A stretch of 64,000 bases of DNA, taken from NCBI RefSeq assembly GCF_018139145.2, contig NC_059500.1, positions 35,011,437-35,075,436 of the forward strand, written 5' to 3'. Source of the DNA: Gymnogyps californianus. Lineage: Eukaryota > Chordata > Aves > Accipitriformes > Cathartidae. The notes under the pieces are model-generated. The model did not search any database and had not been told where the DNA came from. It saw only the letters and a list, made by a program, of their open reading frames with translations. Shown piece after piece: positions 11,777 through 25,700 of the stretch. Both the position numbers and the translations under genes were made by a program. Every line of letters begins with the position of its first letter. The first letter of the stretch is position 1.

Positions 11777-14700
11777 GTAAGCTTTGTAATGTGTTTCTCT
11801 AAGTCTTCTCTCAAAAAAAAAGCATCCAAATGAGTTAAAACCACCACAATGAGAATCCATTGTTCCCCTTGGCAGGAAAAGAGAGTGACTTGACTTTCAT
11901 TGATATCATTTGAGATGCCAATGACTTCTGAGAGAGAGACATATCAAAGAGGGTAGGGAGGATTTTAAATAGCTTTGTAATCTACTTTGTAACTTCCTGT
12001 GATCAAGTGAAAGCTATCAATATACCATTTTGCAGATGAAAATTTTCTCATATAGAAGCCATTTAGGGACAGAGAGGAACAAATACCAGTGTGCTGGCTA
12101 TGACTGCAGCATACCTGCTCCATGGCTGAGGCACTGTACTGTATCTCCTCAGCTGCCAAGCCACAACTGGGGATGGTTATTAGTATAAAAATTGAATTAT
12201 TCCCAGTGCTTTCAAATGCTATGCAGAAATTCTGCTCTGTTGCTTGCAAGGGTAAAAAGGGGAGGGAGGAGGTTTGCTCAGGTCTTCTCAGCCCTGTGGA
12301 ATTTCTGTACAATATTGAGCCTGTGCTAGTCCTGCAAAGGAACTACAAATTCCTGTATTCTCCATGTGAACCTCTAATTAATCCAAGTGAATATCAGTAC
12401 CAGCTGTCATAATACCATTTGCAAACATCCGTAAAACCAGTGAAGGTGTCTTTCTGTATCAGAATTACAAGCCAAATTTGTACCTGTTTATACAAGGAGT
12501 TATAAAGGGTAAGAGTTTGACATGGGATTTTGTGAAGTGTCATTTCAAATAGTCTCATCTGTTCCAGAACAAAAGTTACTAAATTCAGTCAAAATTAAAC
12601 TCTAAGCTAAGTATGTGTTTGCTTCACTCTATTTTTGACTCAGGCATTCAGGCTTTTTAAATAACTAGATAGCATTAGTTAGAAAAGATAACATTAGTTA
12701 GAAAGATATTTAACACTTATTAAAGTAAAAATCATTGCAAGGTCAAAATAGCTCTTCAGGATTCAATCAGTACCTGTCATTTAGATGGTTAGCTACTTCT
12801 GGGTTTCAAACCATTACATATGATCAATAAATTCCAACAAATGTTCAGCAAAACTGCAGGCTGATGTTTCACTATAGTCTGAAAGCTCTACAAACACTAA
12901 TGCAGACAGCTTGTGAAATTGCTTTTCTGCAAAATGAAGTGATTATCAAAAACACCTCACAGGTTGACCAGGAAATATTTGGTGCATTTCCTTTCTTCCT
13001 TCATGACTAAATAATTGAAATTCTGATAGATTCCTACTTGCAAATGATTTTCTTATCATGGCACTGATGTTGTACAATTCTCAAGGAATATTTCATAAAT
13101 GTATCAGTAGTTGCAACTCTGCTAATTTGCAGGAAAAAATAATTTTTAAAAAAATCCCTTTGTTTAGGACTGCTCTGTCTTTTGCAACACTGTCACACGA
13201 TCCAGCGAAGCCTGCCAAAGGTCATCCAGAAAAGCATATATCACAAGGGAAGCGGATGTCTCTTTACGTCACTTTAAATAGAGATGGTTACTGTTTGAGC
13301 TGAGCTACAAATTCAATTCCCTGCAGTAATTTAGCATAAATTTCTTTAGGGATTCTCATATGTCCTTCTAGGTCAATTTGTTTTTTAGCACCAATTGAAG
13401 AGAAACGCTTTGTGGAGACTAACACCTGGGTATATTTAAGGAGGCAATGCATCCACTTATCTCTTTAGAGATTGTGTTAAAATTGGTATTTTAGGATCGA
13501 CAGAAGAAAATGGAAAAAATCCAAAGCATCCTGCCAAGTGTGGAAAGCCATGATTTACTCCCTGAGGACTGAAAGTTACAAATCTAGTGGTCTCTATTAT
13601 AATGAACTGGCCCTTGACCACTGAGGTGATGGCAATCATAATCTGTAAATCTTGAAGCCCGGGCATCAGAGCTTGCAGGCTTCCCTTAGACCTCCAAGGT
13701 GGATTTCACTTCCAGATGCTGAAAGTGATCCTATGCTGCTGGGAACATCATTACCAGCAGTAGGTTTGGAATTGAAACCACATTAGCCAGGAAGGGTTTT
13801 AAAATCAAAAAGAATGTGTTTTCTGTGCAGGTCGATGTAGCTATTCTTTTTAACTTTGTCTGCCAGGGAAAGTGTGCACACGCAAGTTTTCTGAAAGGTG
13901 ATTTCAAGGGGAAGAGATGAGGTGGGACCTCAGCAAACTCGGTGGTAGGGCCGGAACTGAAAAGAGTAAAGGAGTGGTGGCACCTGCCTGCCCTTGGCTC
14001 GCCAGCCTGAACTCCCACTGGAAGGGCAGCAGGTGCTTCTTTCGGGCCCTGGCTTCCAGTTCAGTAACTTCAGCTTACGGAGAAGAGGTATCTCTGCGTG
14101 TGTAGAAATAAACAAAGCCATCTGTCACTCCGTCTCACAAATCAACTGTCCCTTGTATGTCTTGTAATTGCTTCCCTTACAGGTTGCGAGACAGCAGCTA
14201 AAGTTATTTTCTTTCAAAGCTTGCATCATGTCTTTTTATCCTTTCATTTGAGGCAAAGAAAGGGTTAATCAATGACCAGACAACTTTCAGAAAGAATACT
14301 ATCCATTCTGAGCCAACAGCTCTGCAAAAGAGAAACCCCCCCAGCCCCAAACCATAAAACAATGAAAAGTTTAACCAGCTGCTGATCTGCTTTCAGCAGG
14401 CAAACCACCAGCTTTTGCATGGTCCTTGCATCAGCCCAAGCAGAGGTACCTTCACTCAGGGGACATGTCTGCTCTCAGACTGAGTTTTAGTGATCCCTTT
14501 CTCTTTCCATCTAGGCTGTTGTTACCAAATCAGATAGACGGCTTCAGTGCTTCTCAGGTTTGCAGAAACAAGTTAAATATGAGAGGTGAGGAAAAGCTTC
14601 AAAAGAGTGGATATTATTATTGTAAAAATTGGCACTAAAGATCTCCTAGGGATCTAATACCTGAAGGCATGCTTTTTATCAGGCTGTCTCCCAAAAGCCA

Positions 14701-17700
14701 TATGGAAAAACACTGAGTCCTTAAATGTGTCTTTGCTGTCTTTCAGATGTCCCATGGGCTTGTTTGGACATTTTGGTCAAATCACTTGCTTTGTTTGTGT
14801 CTCATTTCTCGGATTTGTGAAATGGAAATAAATGCATTCACTTTTTTTTTTGAAGCACTGTTTTAGTGAACAGAATTCAGTGCCAAGTATTACTCTTCTT
14901 TGTCAATATTAATATACAGTATCAGTAGTACATTCTCACAAAACAAACCACCTGAAGATTTCCACTCCCTCCTTCCTCACTGTACAAGCACAAGTGCCCT
15001 GGCCATTACTGCAACCACGCTGGAAGATACTGAAATTTTTATGAAAACCCTCTGGCAAATTAATTCAGATAGCTTGGATGAAAGTTATATCACCTGTTAC
15101 TCTAATGCCACTATTAAATGCCATTAGTGTCAGTGCTGTTCCTTCAGGCGTGATGCAATGTACAAAACCTGTTTCATCAATGTCCCATCCTAACCCTACT
15201 ATACGTATGTTTCTGCAGGCTTTTTGTTTCTATGAGATCAGACTTTCACTGCCTCCCACAGAAAATGGAAGCATTTGCTTCTTGTGCAGCTATGTAAATC
15301 ACTTGTACTTACTTTTCTCCTCATTAAAAATACTATTTGATTTTCTGAGACATAACATTAATAATGATGATGAAGACATAACAAAAAGAATGAAAATACA
15401 GTTTGGTAGAAGAAAGATGTTGAAATTGTAGCAGAAACATAGAACCAGCTATCATTATTTCTTTACTGCAAGGGGGTGCTCAACAACATTCCCACTATAA
15501 AGAATTTAAAGCTTCTAGGCTTCAGCTACACCCTTGTGCACAGTAGAAAAAGCTGTCATTGCTCAGCTATTCTGCCTTTCAAATACTATCCATTCTAAAG
15601 AAATATGCTAGATATTTTTTATAACAAAGGAATGACAGGAAGAGAAAATTCCACCACAGCAACCAACTATCTAATAAAAGATAAGCAAAGCACACCAATT
15701 AAGTTAAGAGCATGAGATAAAAATAGAGCAGAAATTAAGTCCTTCAGACTGACACTTCCATTTAGCATATTCCTGTACATTCCGTGACCTAGCTTTGCTT
15801 TATGTATAGTTGGTAAAAAACCCATGTAGCTTGACATGATCTTGATTTCTTTTAACTTTTTTTATCTCTTTAAAAATGCTAACTTTTTCAGTGTGCTGCA
15901 AATAGCACTTGCTTTAAGTTTCTGTGAGATGGATTTTTCAGTAGAAGATGAGTATTTAGTATTTTCTTGTTTAAAAAACTGATATATTACTGTGCATTCC
16001 TTGCCTTGTGTCAGAATTTATTTTCACTGTAGCTTACCTAACAATTATCTGAAAATAGTAATATAAATAAGATTTTTTGCTACCTCCTCTTTGTGGTCTT
16101 CAGGTTGGTTTGTTAGTTCTCAAAAGGGTTATAATCGGGAAGTTAGATAGTAAGGAGGATGTATAAAACCAGCAGACAGAACATCTTCCTTTGCTACATG
16201 CAAATCAAAAAACCAAAGATGGTAGTTTCATCATATGAATCCGTTTTGTCCTTATGAATGTACATATGTGCATAGAGAGAATCCACTGGGTTCCTCTGAA
16301 ATCTGAAAACTCTGAGCACTATCGTGGTTTTTTTCTAATCTAATAATATTAGAAATGAAACTGTTGGGTTTTGGTTTTTTCCCCCAAAATGACCAATATC
16401 AAATCAGCAGGTAGATATACAATTACATATTTGTGTGTTTATGTTCCATTGATTCCCCCTATCCGTCATGCATTTCATAGATGCTCGTTACCTCAAAACT
16501 GTCACTTATTTTGATTTTATTAGTGGGTGTGGTTGAATAACTAAGTACTTGTTTGAAAAAAAAGGTCCTTCTGCTTATTGGAAGGCACAGCAGGATTTTA
16601 AGTGTCCTGGGATAGATTCTCAGCTGGCAAAAGCATCTGTGAAAGCTAGTTTACACTAGCTGAGTTGCTTCCTCCCTGCTTTTCATGTGCAGCTGTAATT
16701 GTGTTAGCAGGCCACATAAGCATGACTGTTTGAACTACATTACCTAGGAAGCTGCCTGAGAGTGTTTGGGAGGGAATACAGCAGTGGTGGCTCATGATGC
16801 ATAGGAAAAGTCAGCCAAGAAGCAATGACTAGAGATTAGGACTGTCTTCCAAAGCATAGCGTTCAGGCTGCACGGCTTTCACTGGAAAAACGCCACTCTC
16901 ACATTAAACAAGGAAAGGTGCAAGGAGGATCGTTTTGCAGAGGGTTAGTCAATTAGTATGGCAAGCTTGTGCTACAGGATGCAGCTGACACATGGGCTAT
17001 GCTAGGCATTTCTGGTCTGTCTGTTTCAGTGTGACCTTTGATGGGAAGAAAAAATGAACTGTGTGAACTAGAAAAGAATGACTGTTCTAACAGGATTGAA
17101 AAGATCCCTTCGCTATTCAGAGGACTACACAAGGCATAGACTCCTGTGTTTTTAGCTGAGTTTGTGGTGAATAATAAATATCGATTTGATCCAACCCATG
17201 TATTATATGGCAGTAGATACAAACAGAGAGATTCTGTTAGTATGTGATTTGTTTGTTATCAAATGCATGTGCATTTTTAAAGCCAATTGACCTGGAAAAC
17301 CTGGTAGAGCTGAAAACAGATTCACCTTTCCCTAATGAGTAAATGTGATTTTCTACCTTTGGAAGGATTAAATGATACAAACCTTATGTCAGAGGAAAAC
17401 AGCTATATCACAGTTCAGTCAGCGTCTCTAGTCTCTGAGCTTCAACCAACTTGAAATTCTGGAAGTAGGGATTGTTGTTGTTTGTTGTTTTTTTTTCCCT
17501 TTTTGTTCCTTTGGCCTCCATTTGATTTATATGGGTTTTCTCATTCAGGAGTTCAAACCCAAGGAGAAGAAAATGTATGAAGCAGCAGACTTTTGCTATA
17601 AAGGAAAGTACACTTGAAGTTGTTTTCAGAGTAGAAAATTTATTCAAACAGCCCTAGTGACCTACACACAGAAAAAAAATGACTATGGAAGATAAAAGGG

Positions 17701-20459
17701 GGAAACATGAGATGGGTCTCGATGTTTAAACAGAGCTCTTAGGGCACTCAACTTCATGGTGGACTCACTCCATAACTCATAAATTTCATCTTTTACTATC
17801 CTTCAGAAACACACCTTTTGCTAAGCTGTGGCTTACGGAGAAAGTTTCTTTGTTCTTTTTGTGCGTGCCTCTCTTCAGCAAGCTCAACTTAGGAAAGCTT
17901 TTGTGCCTCCTGCCAGTGCTTGGCTCCAGAGGGGAGGATGAGGGCAGGATCTGGGAGCCGTGTCTCCTCTGAGTTTTGCTCGCTGAGGAATTGCGCAGGG
18001 CTGACCAGACCATCAGAGAGCCTACATCATGCTCTTAATTTCTAAGTCCAAGACTGAGTTGAATAGACACAGCGTCACTTCAAGAGGAATACCGAGTCCA
18101 TTTTGCTGAAGTAAATCACTGTTTTTTCACTGCAGAAAGCAGAAAAAGAACAGCTGCTGAAGGACTGCAGGGCCTACATGAAGAGGAGAGAATAAATGTA
18201 ACTCCAAGTTTGAGAATACTTATTAAATATGTAACTACTCAGATATAAAGAAATATACATAAATCCAAAAGAAACATCGAAGCTTAATTATACCATGACT
18301 GCAAGTGAAAGGAGTATCCATTAGGATCTTGCTTCATGAGGAGCATCACAAGGCAAGTCCCAGTAGCAAAGCAGTGCAGGGTAGGGCAGATTTAGATAAA
18401 ACATTTAGATAAAATATTGTATCAAATCTAACCCTTGAAAAATTTGATCACCATCCACATTCACATTCATTGGTTCAAAAATCTATTTTTGGTCAGCTTT
18501 GCTCCAGGTAGCAAAGTTTTGGTTTATTCAGACAATGGTTCATTAATCATTCACAGGGAGATAAGTAGTAGGGTCTTAATGAGCTTTTCCAGAGCATTCT
18601 GAATCTCTTCAATGTGTTGACCTCCCACTAGGCATCAGCTGTGACATTGAGATTTTTTTCAATTAAATCTACATGTAGCTGGTTATTGGGCACCCAAGAT
18701 AGTACTAATATTCCTGTGGAAATAGCTTTATTTACAGGCTTCTGTACCAGATCGATAGTCATGTGGAATATTTAGCTGAGAACATGGTGTTTTCAGCTGG
18801 TTTTTTTTCTGGCAGAAGAAAATTCCCATATGCTGATGGAGCTTTTTGCTTCGATGCAGAGCAAAGTTTTTGCTGAAATCAAAAATAAACTGTTTAGTAA
18901 CTTTACCAAATGTTAAAAACAGAACTTGTGGGTTTTGGTCAAGTAGTTTTTGATTTATTTAAAACCATTAGCTTAATCTCAGTGTTATAGAGCCACAGAA
19001 AACCAGAAAGTTAATACAGTTCTATATTATTGATTAAGGCCTCAAAATACCAAAAGGCATAAAGGAAAATGAATAATTGGCCATGGTCTCCTGAGACAGA
19101 GCCATTTCAGCTTTTTCATTGCAAAGCTGTAGGGGATGTGTGGCTATACACAAATTATCTTCAGATAATTTATCAAAGAGACCATCTGACTCTATCAAAA
19201 AAAGATCACAAAGAATTATGCATGTTACCCCTTGGAAGCAGAATGAGAGTGTTCTAGGAAATTGGCATTTTTATCCAACATTTCATCACTTACATATAAT
19301 GCTTTTCTGTAGGAAGATAACAGCTGCTGTGTCTATATAATAAATTCCGTAGTAGAGAGAGCTTCAAAGGTCAGGGAAAGCTGTATGCTAACCCGTCCCC
19401 TTCCTCCCTGCCCTCCTATACACAAGCAAGGCCAATGAACTTGACAGAAAACAGAGTCAGTGAAACAATCAATCAAAAATGAAAAAGAGCTAGAGCCAAG
19501 GAAAATCAACTCATTTAAACAAGAAAAATGGCTCATTATATGACTAACATAATACTTTAATGAAAACTGAAAATAAGAAATAAGTCAGGTAGAATAAGAA
19601 TTTGAAATTTTTCCACAAGGAGCAGTGTTTTCCAGAGATAAACCTCATAAAGTCATAGAAGGAAAAACTCAGAGAGTACCTGTATTTAAATGGTATTGGC
19701 TTTTGATGCTGGAATAACATGAGCTTTTGAGAGAAATATATGCTTTCTCAAGGGGTATAGAGAGCTTGCATGACATCATTGAATACATTTGCTACTAGCT
19801 TAGACAGCATGCCAGACTTAGTGAATAAAATCTTATATACTAGATTGTTCATTAAGTGTAAACTTGCACTTAAATTTGGAGTTCCGTCAAAAACTTTCAG
19901 CTCGTAACTATGTTTCATGCTATATTCTGGGTAGTCTCAGTTTCCAACAAAAAAAAAAGTATTCACAACACTCATATAAGGCATATTGCGTTTGACTTAT
20001 TACCTAATAAGGGTTGACAGAATTAAAAATGCTCAGAAGCACTCAGGCTTTTTGCAATTTTTATTTGTATGCTAACATGCAGGGGGGGGAAAAAAAAGCG
20101 CATCTTTCCAAATTTTGTTTAATATATTCTGATCAATAGGGCCATTGGAAGTAATGTCTCTAGTAACAGGAAAGTGCTTGGGGCATGCCAGTATTTAGGA
20201 TGTGCCAAACAGGATGATCTGGCACAAACATTTACAGTGTTCTGGGTGTATTTCTGCTGACATGAAGACAGAGCAATGTGATTTGTTTTTTCAAGCTGGA
20301 CTAATTGAAATAAAAAGCATTTTGATATAACTAAGTGTAAAGCTACAGGTATAATAAAAAGGAATTCAGAATAGGAAGGGGTAACTCACAAAATAAAAGA
20401 TTCCTTTGCAATGTTATAGCTAGAAAAGCCAATGTAGTCCTTTCCTGTATTAATAGCTA
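11777..20459. other. long non-coding stretch, no confirmed gene
   Basis: About 8.7 kb of AT-rich, apparently single-copy DNA. The longest open frames (about 115 codons, for example 11965-12312 on the minus strand and 15078-15431 on the plus strand) have no recognisable domain and no supporting signals. One splice-bounded candidate exon lies at 14515-14585. Modestly GC-richer patches occur near 13900-14050 and 17880-18010 without further gene signals. Confidence 0.5.
14515..14585 (+). other. candidate exon (71 bp), unproven
   Basis: A strong acceptor (a CT-rich tract ending TCCATCTAG) ends at 14514, and a donor GAGAG|GTGAGG begins at 14586. Two of three phases are open across the interval, which weakens rather than strengthens the coding case. 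Neither translation is recognised. An alternative internal donor (TCTCAG|GTTTGC) also exists. Kept as a low-confidence candidate for RNA-seq comparison. Confidence 0.15.
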
Positions 20460-20690
20460 CAGGAGATGGAAGTAGCAGAAAGTTTTTTACTTCTCTATAT
20501 AACATTGAGATGTCAAGCTTGGAGTTCTGCAGAGACTTTTGATGCTCTTCTTTTTAAAAAAAGATATACTGAAAAACTGGAAATAATGCAGAAGGGCCAT
20601 AAAAATGAGTCAAAGAATGAAGAAAAAGCCTTATACATATTTAAAGAGCTTGAACTGTTCAACTCAAAAAATTAATAGATCAGTTAGTTG
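20460..20690 (+). mobile_element. degraded CR1 reverse-transcriptase fragment
   Basis: The translation of 20466-20675 lines up with the region after the catalytic core of CR1 ORF2. LLLYITLRCQAWSS sits where active elements have PLYSAL-RPHLEYC, KKRYTEKLEIMQKGHKN where they have [15 protein letters not shown], and KELELFNSKN where they have RELGLFSLEKR. The nucleotide sequence also resembles the old turtle/crocodile-type CR1 around AGAAGGGCCATAAAAATGAG. Many replacements show long neutral decay. It is independent of the copy at 30025-32717, which has this same segment far better preserved. Confidence 0.7.
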
Positions 20691-22628
20691 GTTACAATGC
20701 AGAAGCTCTTTCACATAATTGTTCTCTCCAAGTAGGCTATTGCAGTCCTGGTCTCCGGACTGCGCAGACCCTTCCTGCTGCTGGAAGGATCCTTTCCGTG
20801 CAGGGGAAAGCTCGCACTGACTCGCAGCCACAGTGGGGCCAGGGTGTGTCCAGCCAAGAGTGGGAAGATGTTCTCAGGTAGCATCTTGAATGTGAAGTGA
20901 AACAATAGTACTTCTATTGTTTAGGAGTATTTTGGTAGTGGCAAAAAGGTGTGTTCTTGCACCTGTGCTCTGAGTCTGATTTGAACAGTCTTGTGACTAA
21001 CCTGTTTGAAAAGACAACCAAACAGAAAAAAGCCCTCTAGTAAGAGCAGTGATAAGCCAAGAAACTGCTACAGAACAGCCTGGTTTTTTTATAATACATG
21101 AGATAGATAGAGATAGAGATATGAATTTTCTTATGAAGCTCTGCTACCACATGGCAAATGAGCCTTATAGTTCCTATGCACATATAATTTTCTTCTTACA
21201 TTATTTCAAATTAAGTTGTCCATGTTTCCCCTCCCTAGTTCTGTGAACCACAGTGCCATAAATTCAAAAGGCTGAGTATAGCTCAGAAACTGATGCACTT
21301 CTTTTCCTGCTGCCATACGTTTTACTGCAGTACTTAAGCAAATATCTCTCTTGCAGCAAAAGAAAACAACTCATCTTGAAAGATCTGTAGCCTAAGCACA
21401 AAAATTCAGGAAAGACTGGCTAGTTCCCACACATTTACACCCATATCTGCACTGACACAAACTGCTGAGCTCATAAAGTCTTGCCATCATTGGCTTGCAG
21501 TTTGTCTACACTTTGTCTATGGGCTGAGACTTAGGTCACACGGGTTTATATATGCATATTGTTCATTTGTTCTTTTTTACTATTTAAACAGCCAGAGGGA
21601 AGAGCATTACCATTTTTCTGTCTGATGTACAAATGTATGACCACAGGCACCTTCTCCTAGCAGAGAACTGGATGTATTACTCCTTGCTCGCTCTTTCTTC
21701 CCAGCAGATGTTGTTCCTCTGTATTTAGAAACCATTTGAAAGAAGAGAGAAATGCACACAAAGGAGCAAGTGTCATGTCAGTTTCTCTAGCAGTGGTGAC
21801 CTGGAACAGGAGCAGCCAAAGTGGTCCCTGTGTGAGATGCCACCATCCCATCTCTGCGGTGAACCAACTGACCAGCAGCTGCTTATTCAGAAACAGTTGC
21901 CAACTTACTTTACAGCTGTTAGATGACAGCAGCGTTTAACCTTTCTTGCCGCCGGCCAAGTCTCAGAGCTCTGCATTTTGTTCTGTTTCCTGTCGTCTTT
22001 GACCTAGAAATTGGTTTTGTCACAGCTTCATAAAAAGTACAGAAAGCAGCAGTTTCTGGAATATCCTGTATCAGGCTACAACTGTGAAGGCACGTCTTTG
22101 CTTTGATGAGATTAGTGTAAAGCAACAGTGTATTGTACAAATTGGCATTCAAAGGGCTCTTTACAAAAAATTACATATGCAACAGAATTAGGCAAAGAAT
22201 TTCTAAGTCCTCTTCCAAACAAACGTTCCTGGTCATTCCTGCCAACTATACAGAAATATAACAGGAGAAAGTCCCAATTAGGCTAATGCTAGCTTCAGAG
22301 ATGGCTGGATGCTTGAGAAACAACACATCCTTTCTGTGGTTGTTAGGCACGTCTCCAAATTCCCACAGGTTTCAAATGCCATAAGGTCTGCATAGGAGCA
22401 AACTCCACTACAAACAAAACTCAAAAGGTCAATCACGTCACAGCATGAGTCAAAAATTAGCATGCCTTTCAGAACTCCTTCTCCAAAGCACTTCTCAGTA
22501 AATGGATAAAGTCACATGCCACTGAGGGGAGGAAGAACAGTGCATTCCTTCAGAGGAGAAAGAAAGTAAACGCTACCAATAATGTCCAGTATGGTCATAC
22601 TGCTCAGCTGGAACAACTTCAGCTAGTG
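20691..22628. other. non-coding stretch, nothing recognised
   Basis: Contains a GC-richer patch at about 20740-20840 and a short AGAT microsatellite (21101-21122). No open frame above about 80 codons has a recognisable product. Confidence 0.5.
21101..21122 (+). repeat. short AGAT microsatellite
   Basis: Imperfect AGATAG/AGAT units repeat four to five times. It is a simple tandem repeat likely to vary in length between individuals. Confidence 0.6.
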
Positions 22629-22671
22629 GTAATACCCTACTAGAGGTAATTTGCCTAATACTCTACTAGAG
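22629..22671 (+). repeat. imperfect tandem duplication
   Basis: TAATACCCTACTAGAGG is followed after a few bases by TAATACTCTACTAGAGG, differing at one position. It lies directly upstream of the polypyrimidine tract and looks like a local replication-slippage duplication. Confidence 0.6.
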
Positions 22672-22675
22672 GAGG

Positions 22676-22745
22676 CTTTTTTTCCTTTTTTCCTTTTCCT
22701 TTTCCTTTTATCCTTTTCCTTTTTTCCCTTTCCCTTTCTTTCTGT
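22676..22745 (+). repeat. polypyrimidine tract, (CCTTTT)n-like
   Basis: About 70 bases are nearly pure C/T, built from repeated TTTTCC units (for example TTTTCCTTTTCCTTTT) with one A interruption. The complementary strand is a polypurine tract. Such mirror-type sequences can adopt triplex (H-DNA) structure. No exon follows it, so it is not evidently a splice-acceptor tract. Confidence 0.8.
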
Positions 22746-25700
22746 TTTGCTTTATCTTGCTTTCGTTTTTATTTTTGCAAACAGTTCTACCAAACAGAGA
22801 TAAAGAATCTAATGAAATTTGAGAAAGTACATTTTCTGATTTATTTGAGTTATCTCCCTCTCACTGTTTTCACTTCATTAGCACTAAGTGTTCTCCCCTC
22901 CCCCTCTTTTGGCTGGTCTCACTATGCCATGCCAAGGTAAATTCAGTATGAGATTACTGCTCCAGAAAGCATCTTCTTTTGGGGACAAGAAGCTGAAGCT
23001 ATTCTGAAATAGGAAATTCAGAAGGGGAGAAACTTAAGCACTGTCATCAGAGACCTGAAATGACACTGCCAAAATCCATGTATTGGATGACAGTTGAGCA
23101 AGGAACTACATAATCAGTTAAGTGAAAAGAATGAAAGAAATGAGCAAGATGAATAGGTTATTTGACACTGTTATACTTAGGATGTGCCAGAACAGGAATC
23201 CTGTCTTAATATCAAATATTTTTTCCTGTAAAAGATTTACAGATGAAAACGACTTAACACCAGCAGAGGCTTCAAGCAGATAAATGGAAGTAGAAATTTA
23301 GGACAGTGGAATCATTTGGCAAGAATTATGGTTGGTGTGTCTTTCTTTCATTTCTGCCATTAACACTATAAAAGCAAGGCTTTCACCTCTAGAAAAAATG
23401 GACCACAGAACAGGTTAAAAAGACTTCTGTATTTGTGCCTGGCCTCCCTTTTCTACTGTAAGAACTGGGATACCACAAAGACCTGCTATCATTATATTTG
23501 AATTTCTCCAATGTAATTAAAATCCATTTTAAACAAATTTTCAGATGCAGAATCTTCATCTGTACTTGACAGAGACATTTGTCTCCCCTCAGGATTCAAT
23601 ATTGTATAAATCCTCCTGCAAAACCAACACATTTATAGCTCCAAATTGTATTTGAAAGATGATTGCAAATTCCAATAATTTGATCTAGTTAGGAATTTCC
23701 TGAAAACAAGCAACATATACCATAAACATGCACTCGGTTCAATGATTATATCAGCTTTTGCTTATGAAAGAATCATATGAAATAGTTGTGATCTGTAAAA
23801 TAATAAATATACTGCTGAACTACGCATTACTGCCCTAGTAATTTGGAAAAATAGGTTTGGGGTTCTTTACTTAAACTTTTATATCAAGGCTGAAATACTT
23901 CAGATACAAAAAAACCCTGCACATGACTTATTTTTCTATATACAGCTTGTGAAAGAAATGTTTTATTTGAAAGTTTGTCTGTTATATGTCTTCATTTGAT
24001 AGAAGTTCAGTTCTTCTGGTAACTAAAATTGATAAAGGATATCAGCTCTAATAGAAAACCTCTTTTCTGACACAGTCCAGTGTGTCTTTTGTTTATATAC
24101 ATATTAAATTCATTGCTCATGTTCAAATCAGATTACAATTTTAATTACATGATAACCAAGATTATATTAGAGGATTTTTTGCACCAGATATTTGCATGCA
24201 TCAGATATTCCCCACAACTGTTCTGACCAAAGTTATCTTTCAGCATAATTCTTGTTAGCTATAGGTTTACATAGCTGCTAAAGCACGAGCATAATGACAG
24301 ATAAACCTACCAGAGATGCAGGTCTCTCAGATGCCATTCACACCTGGGGAAGAAGGTACCATGACATATTTGCTTCAGGTATGATGTTATTTTTCAGATA
24401 GACAGGCATTATTACTACTGTTTATTTAACCAACTATCCCCTATTGTTCACCTAACTAGAAGTATCACATTTGGGTTTTTTCTCATGCTTATCGTGTCTT
24501 TGGTTATGTCATTGCCCATTTGATACCTTAGCAGAGTTTCAAAGTCATTGAACTTTCAGTTGCATGGAACAAAAGGAATTAAGCTGTACCACCCTAAACT
24601 CCAAATGTTGCACTTTATGCCTAAAGTGTGTTCATTTTGAATTCCTTACAGCCTTGTTTTTTCATGCAAATAAGATTTGATCAGGAGGTTAGGTAGGATG
24701 TGGAGTAACAAGCAATCAAAGTCAACCTGTCAGAACAATATTTGTCTCAACTGACCAGCCCAGCAGAAAGGAAATGTTCCTGTCAGGTTGAAGATAGAAA
24801 TTAGATTTATTTCTTCTCTTACATTGATAATTTCTCCAACTAGAAGAATTTGTTTGACAACCTTTGCATTTCAGGGCATATCACAATAGCATTAGTGTTG
24901 TATGTTTTTGCAATGCATTTAGCATAATAAAAAGAACTTAATGATTTGGCAAAAATTAATAAAATACCTGTATCTGCTATGCATTTCTATTCTGGATTTG
25001 TATCCAATCCTTCACCTGGATTTATAATCAAATGCTTGTGGCATTTATTCATTGTCTTTCACCCGTGACTAACTTTTAGCAATAAGTGCTTTAACTTACT
25101 ACTTTTCTTCTGGCTCTGGTTCTTTTTGTTTAGAAACTTCTGAGAGCATCTGTCACCTCTGATTTTCACGATTTTCGTAATTTCAAGTCCTTAGGTATCA
25201 AACATGCACAATTATATAGTCACCAAAGTTAAGGATGTGGGAAGGATAAATTTGCTCAGAAAGTTCTCAAAGACCTTACTAAGGGTAATACCAATGACGG
25301 CTGTCAGTCTCTTAAAGCTTACACTAAAGACCCATGAGCTCCTGGACCAACACTGACTGAAGTCAGAAAAACATACCAGTATAGATTTTCTTCATGGAAC
25401 AATACACAATTTATTTCTAGGCTTAACAAACCTTGGTTGTTGTTCCTTATAGCTGACAACATCAAGAAGACTGTGTAAGGAGCACATACAGAGCCTGAAG
25501 GGCAGCAAGGAACAACTGGAGAGGAGAAAAAGATGTATTCTAGTTTGTGAACCTTTATTTTGCACGAGGAGTAATTTGGGGGGCTGAGAGGCAGGCGGAA
25601 GAGAATTTATCTTCCTCTCTTTTGACAACTCTTGCCCTTTTCCGTTTTCATTCTATCTCCAAAACATTGTTTATATCACATTTGAATTCTTGGTATCAAA

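Noticed and set aside
11965..12312. 115-codon minus-strand frame overlapping a 96-codon plus-strand frame
   Set aside because: Mutual overlap on opposite strands, no recognisable family and no gene signals.
15078..15431. 117-codon plus-strand open frame
   Set aside because: Composition is that of translated AT-rich intergenic DNA; no domain, no splice sites and no promoter signals.
19630..19690. Possible CR1-like ATAAAGTCATAGAAGG segment
   Set aside because: Only a short resemblance to the CR1 reverse-complement end; nothing downstream aligns.
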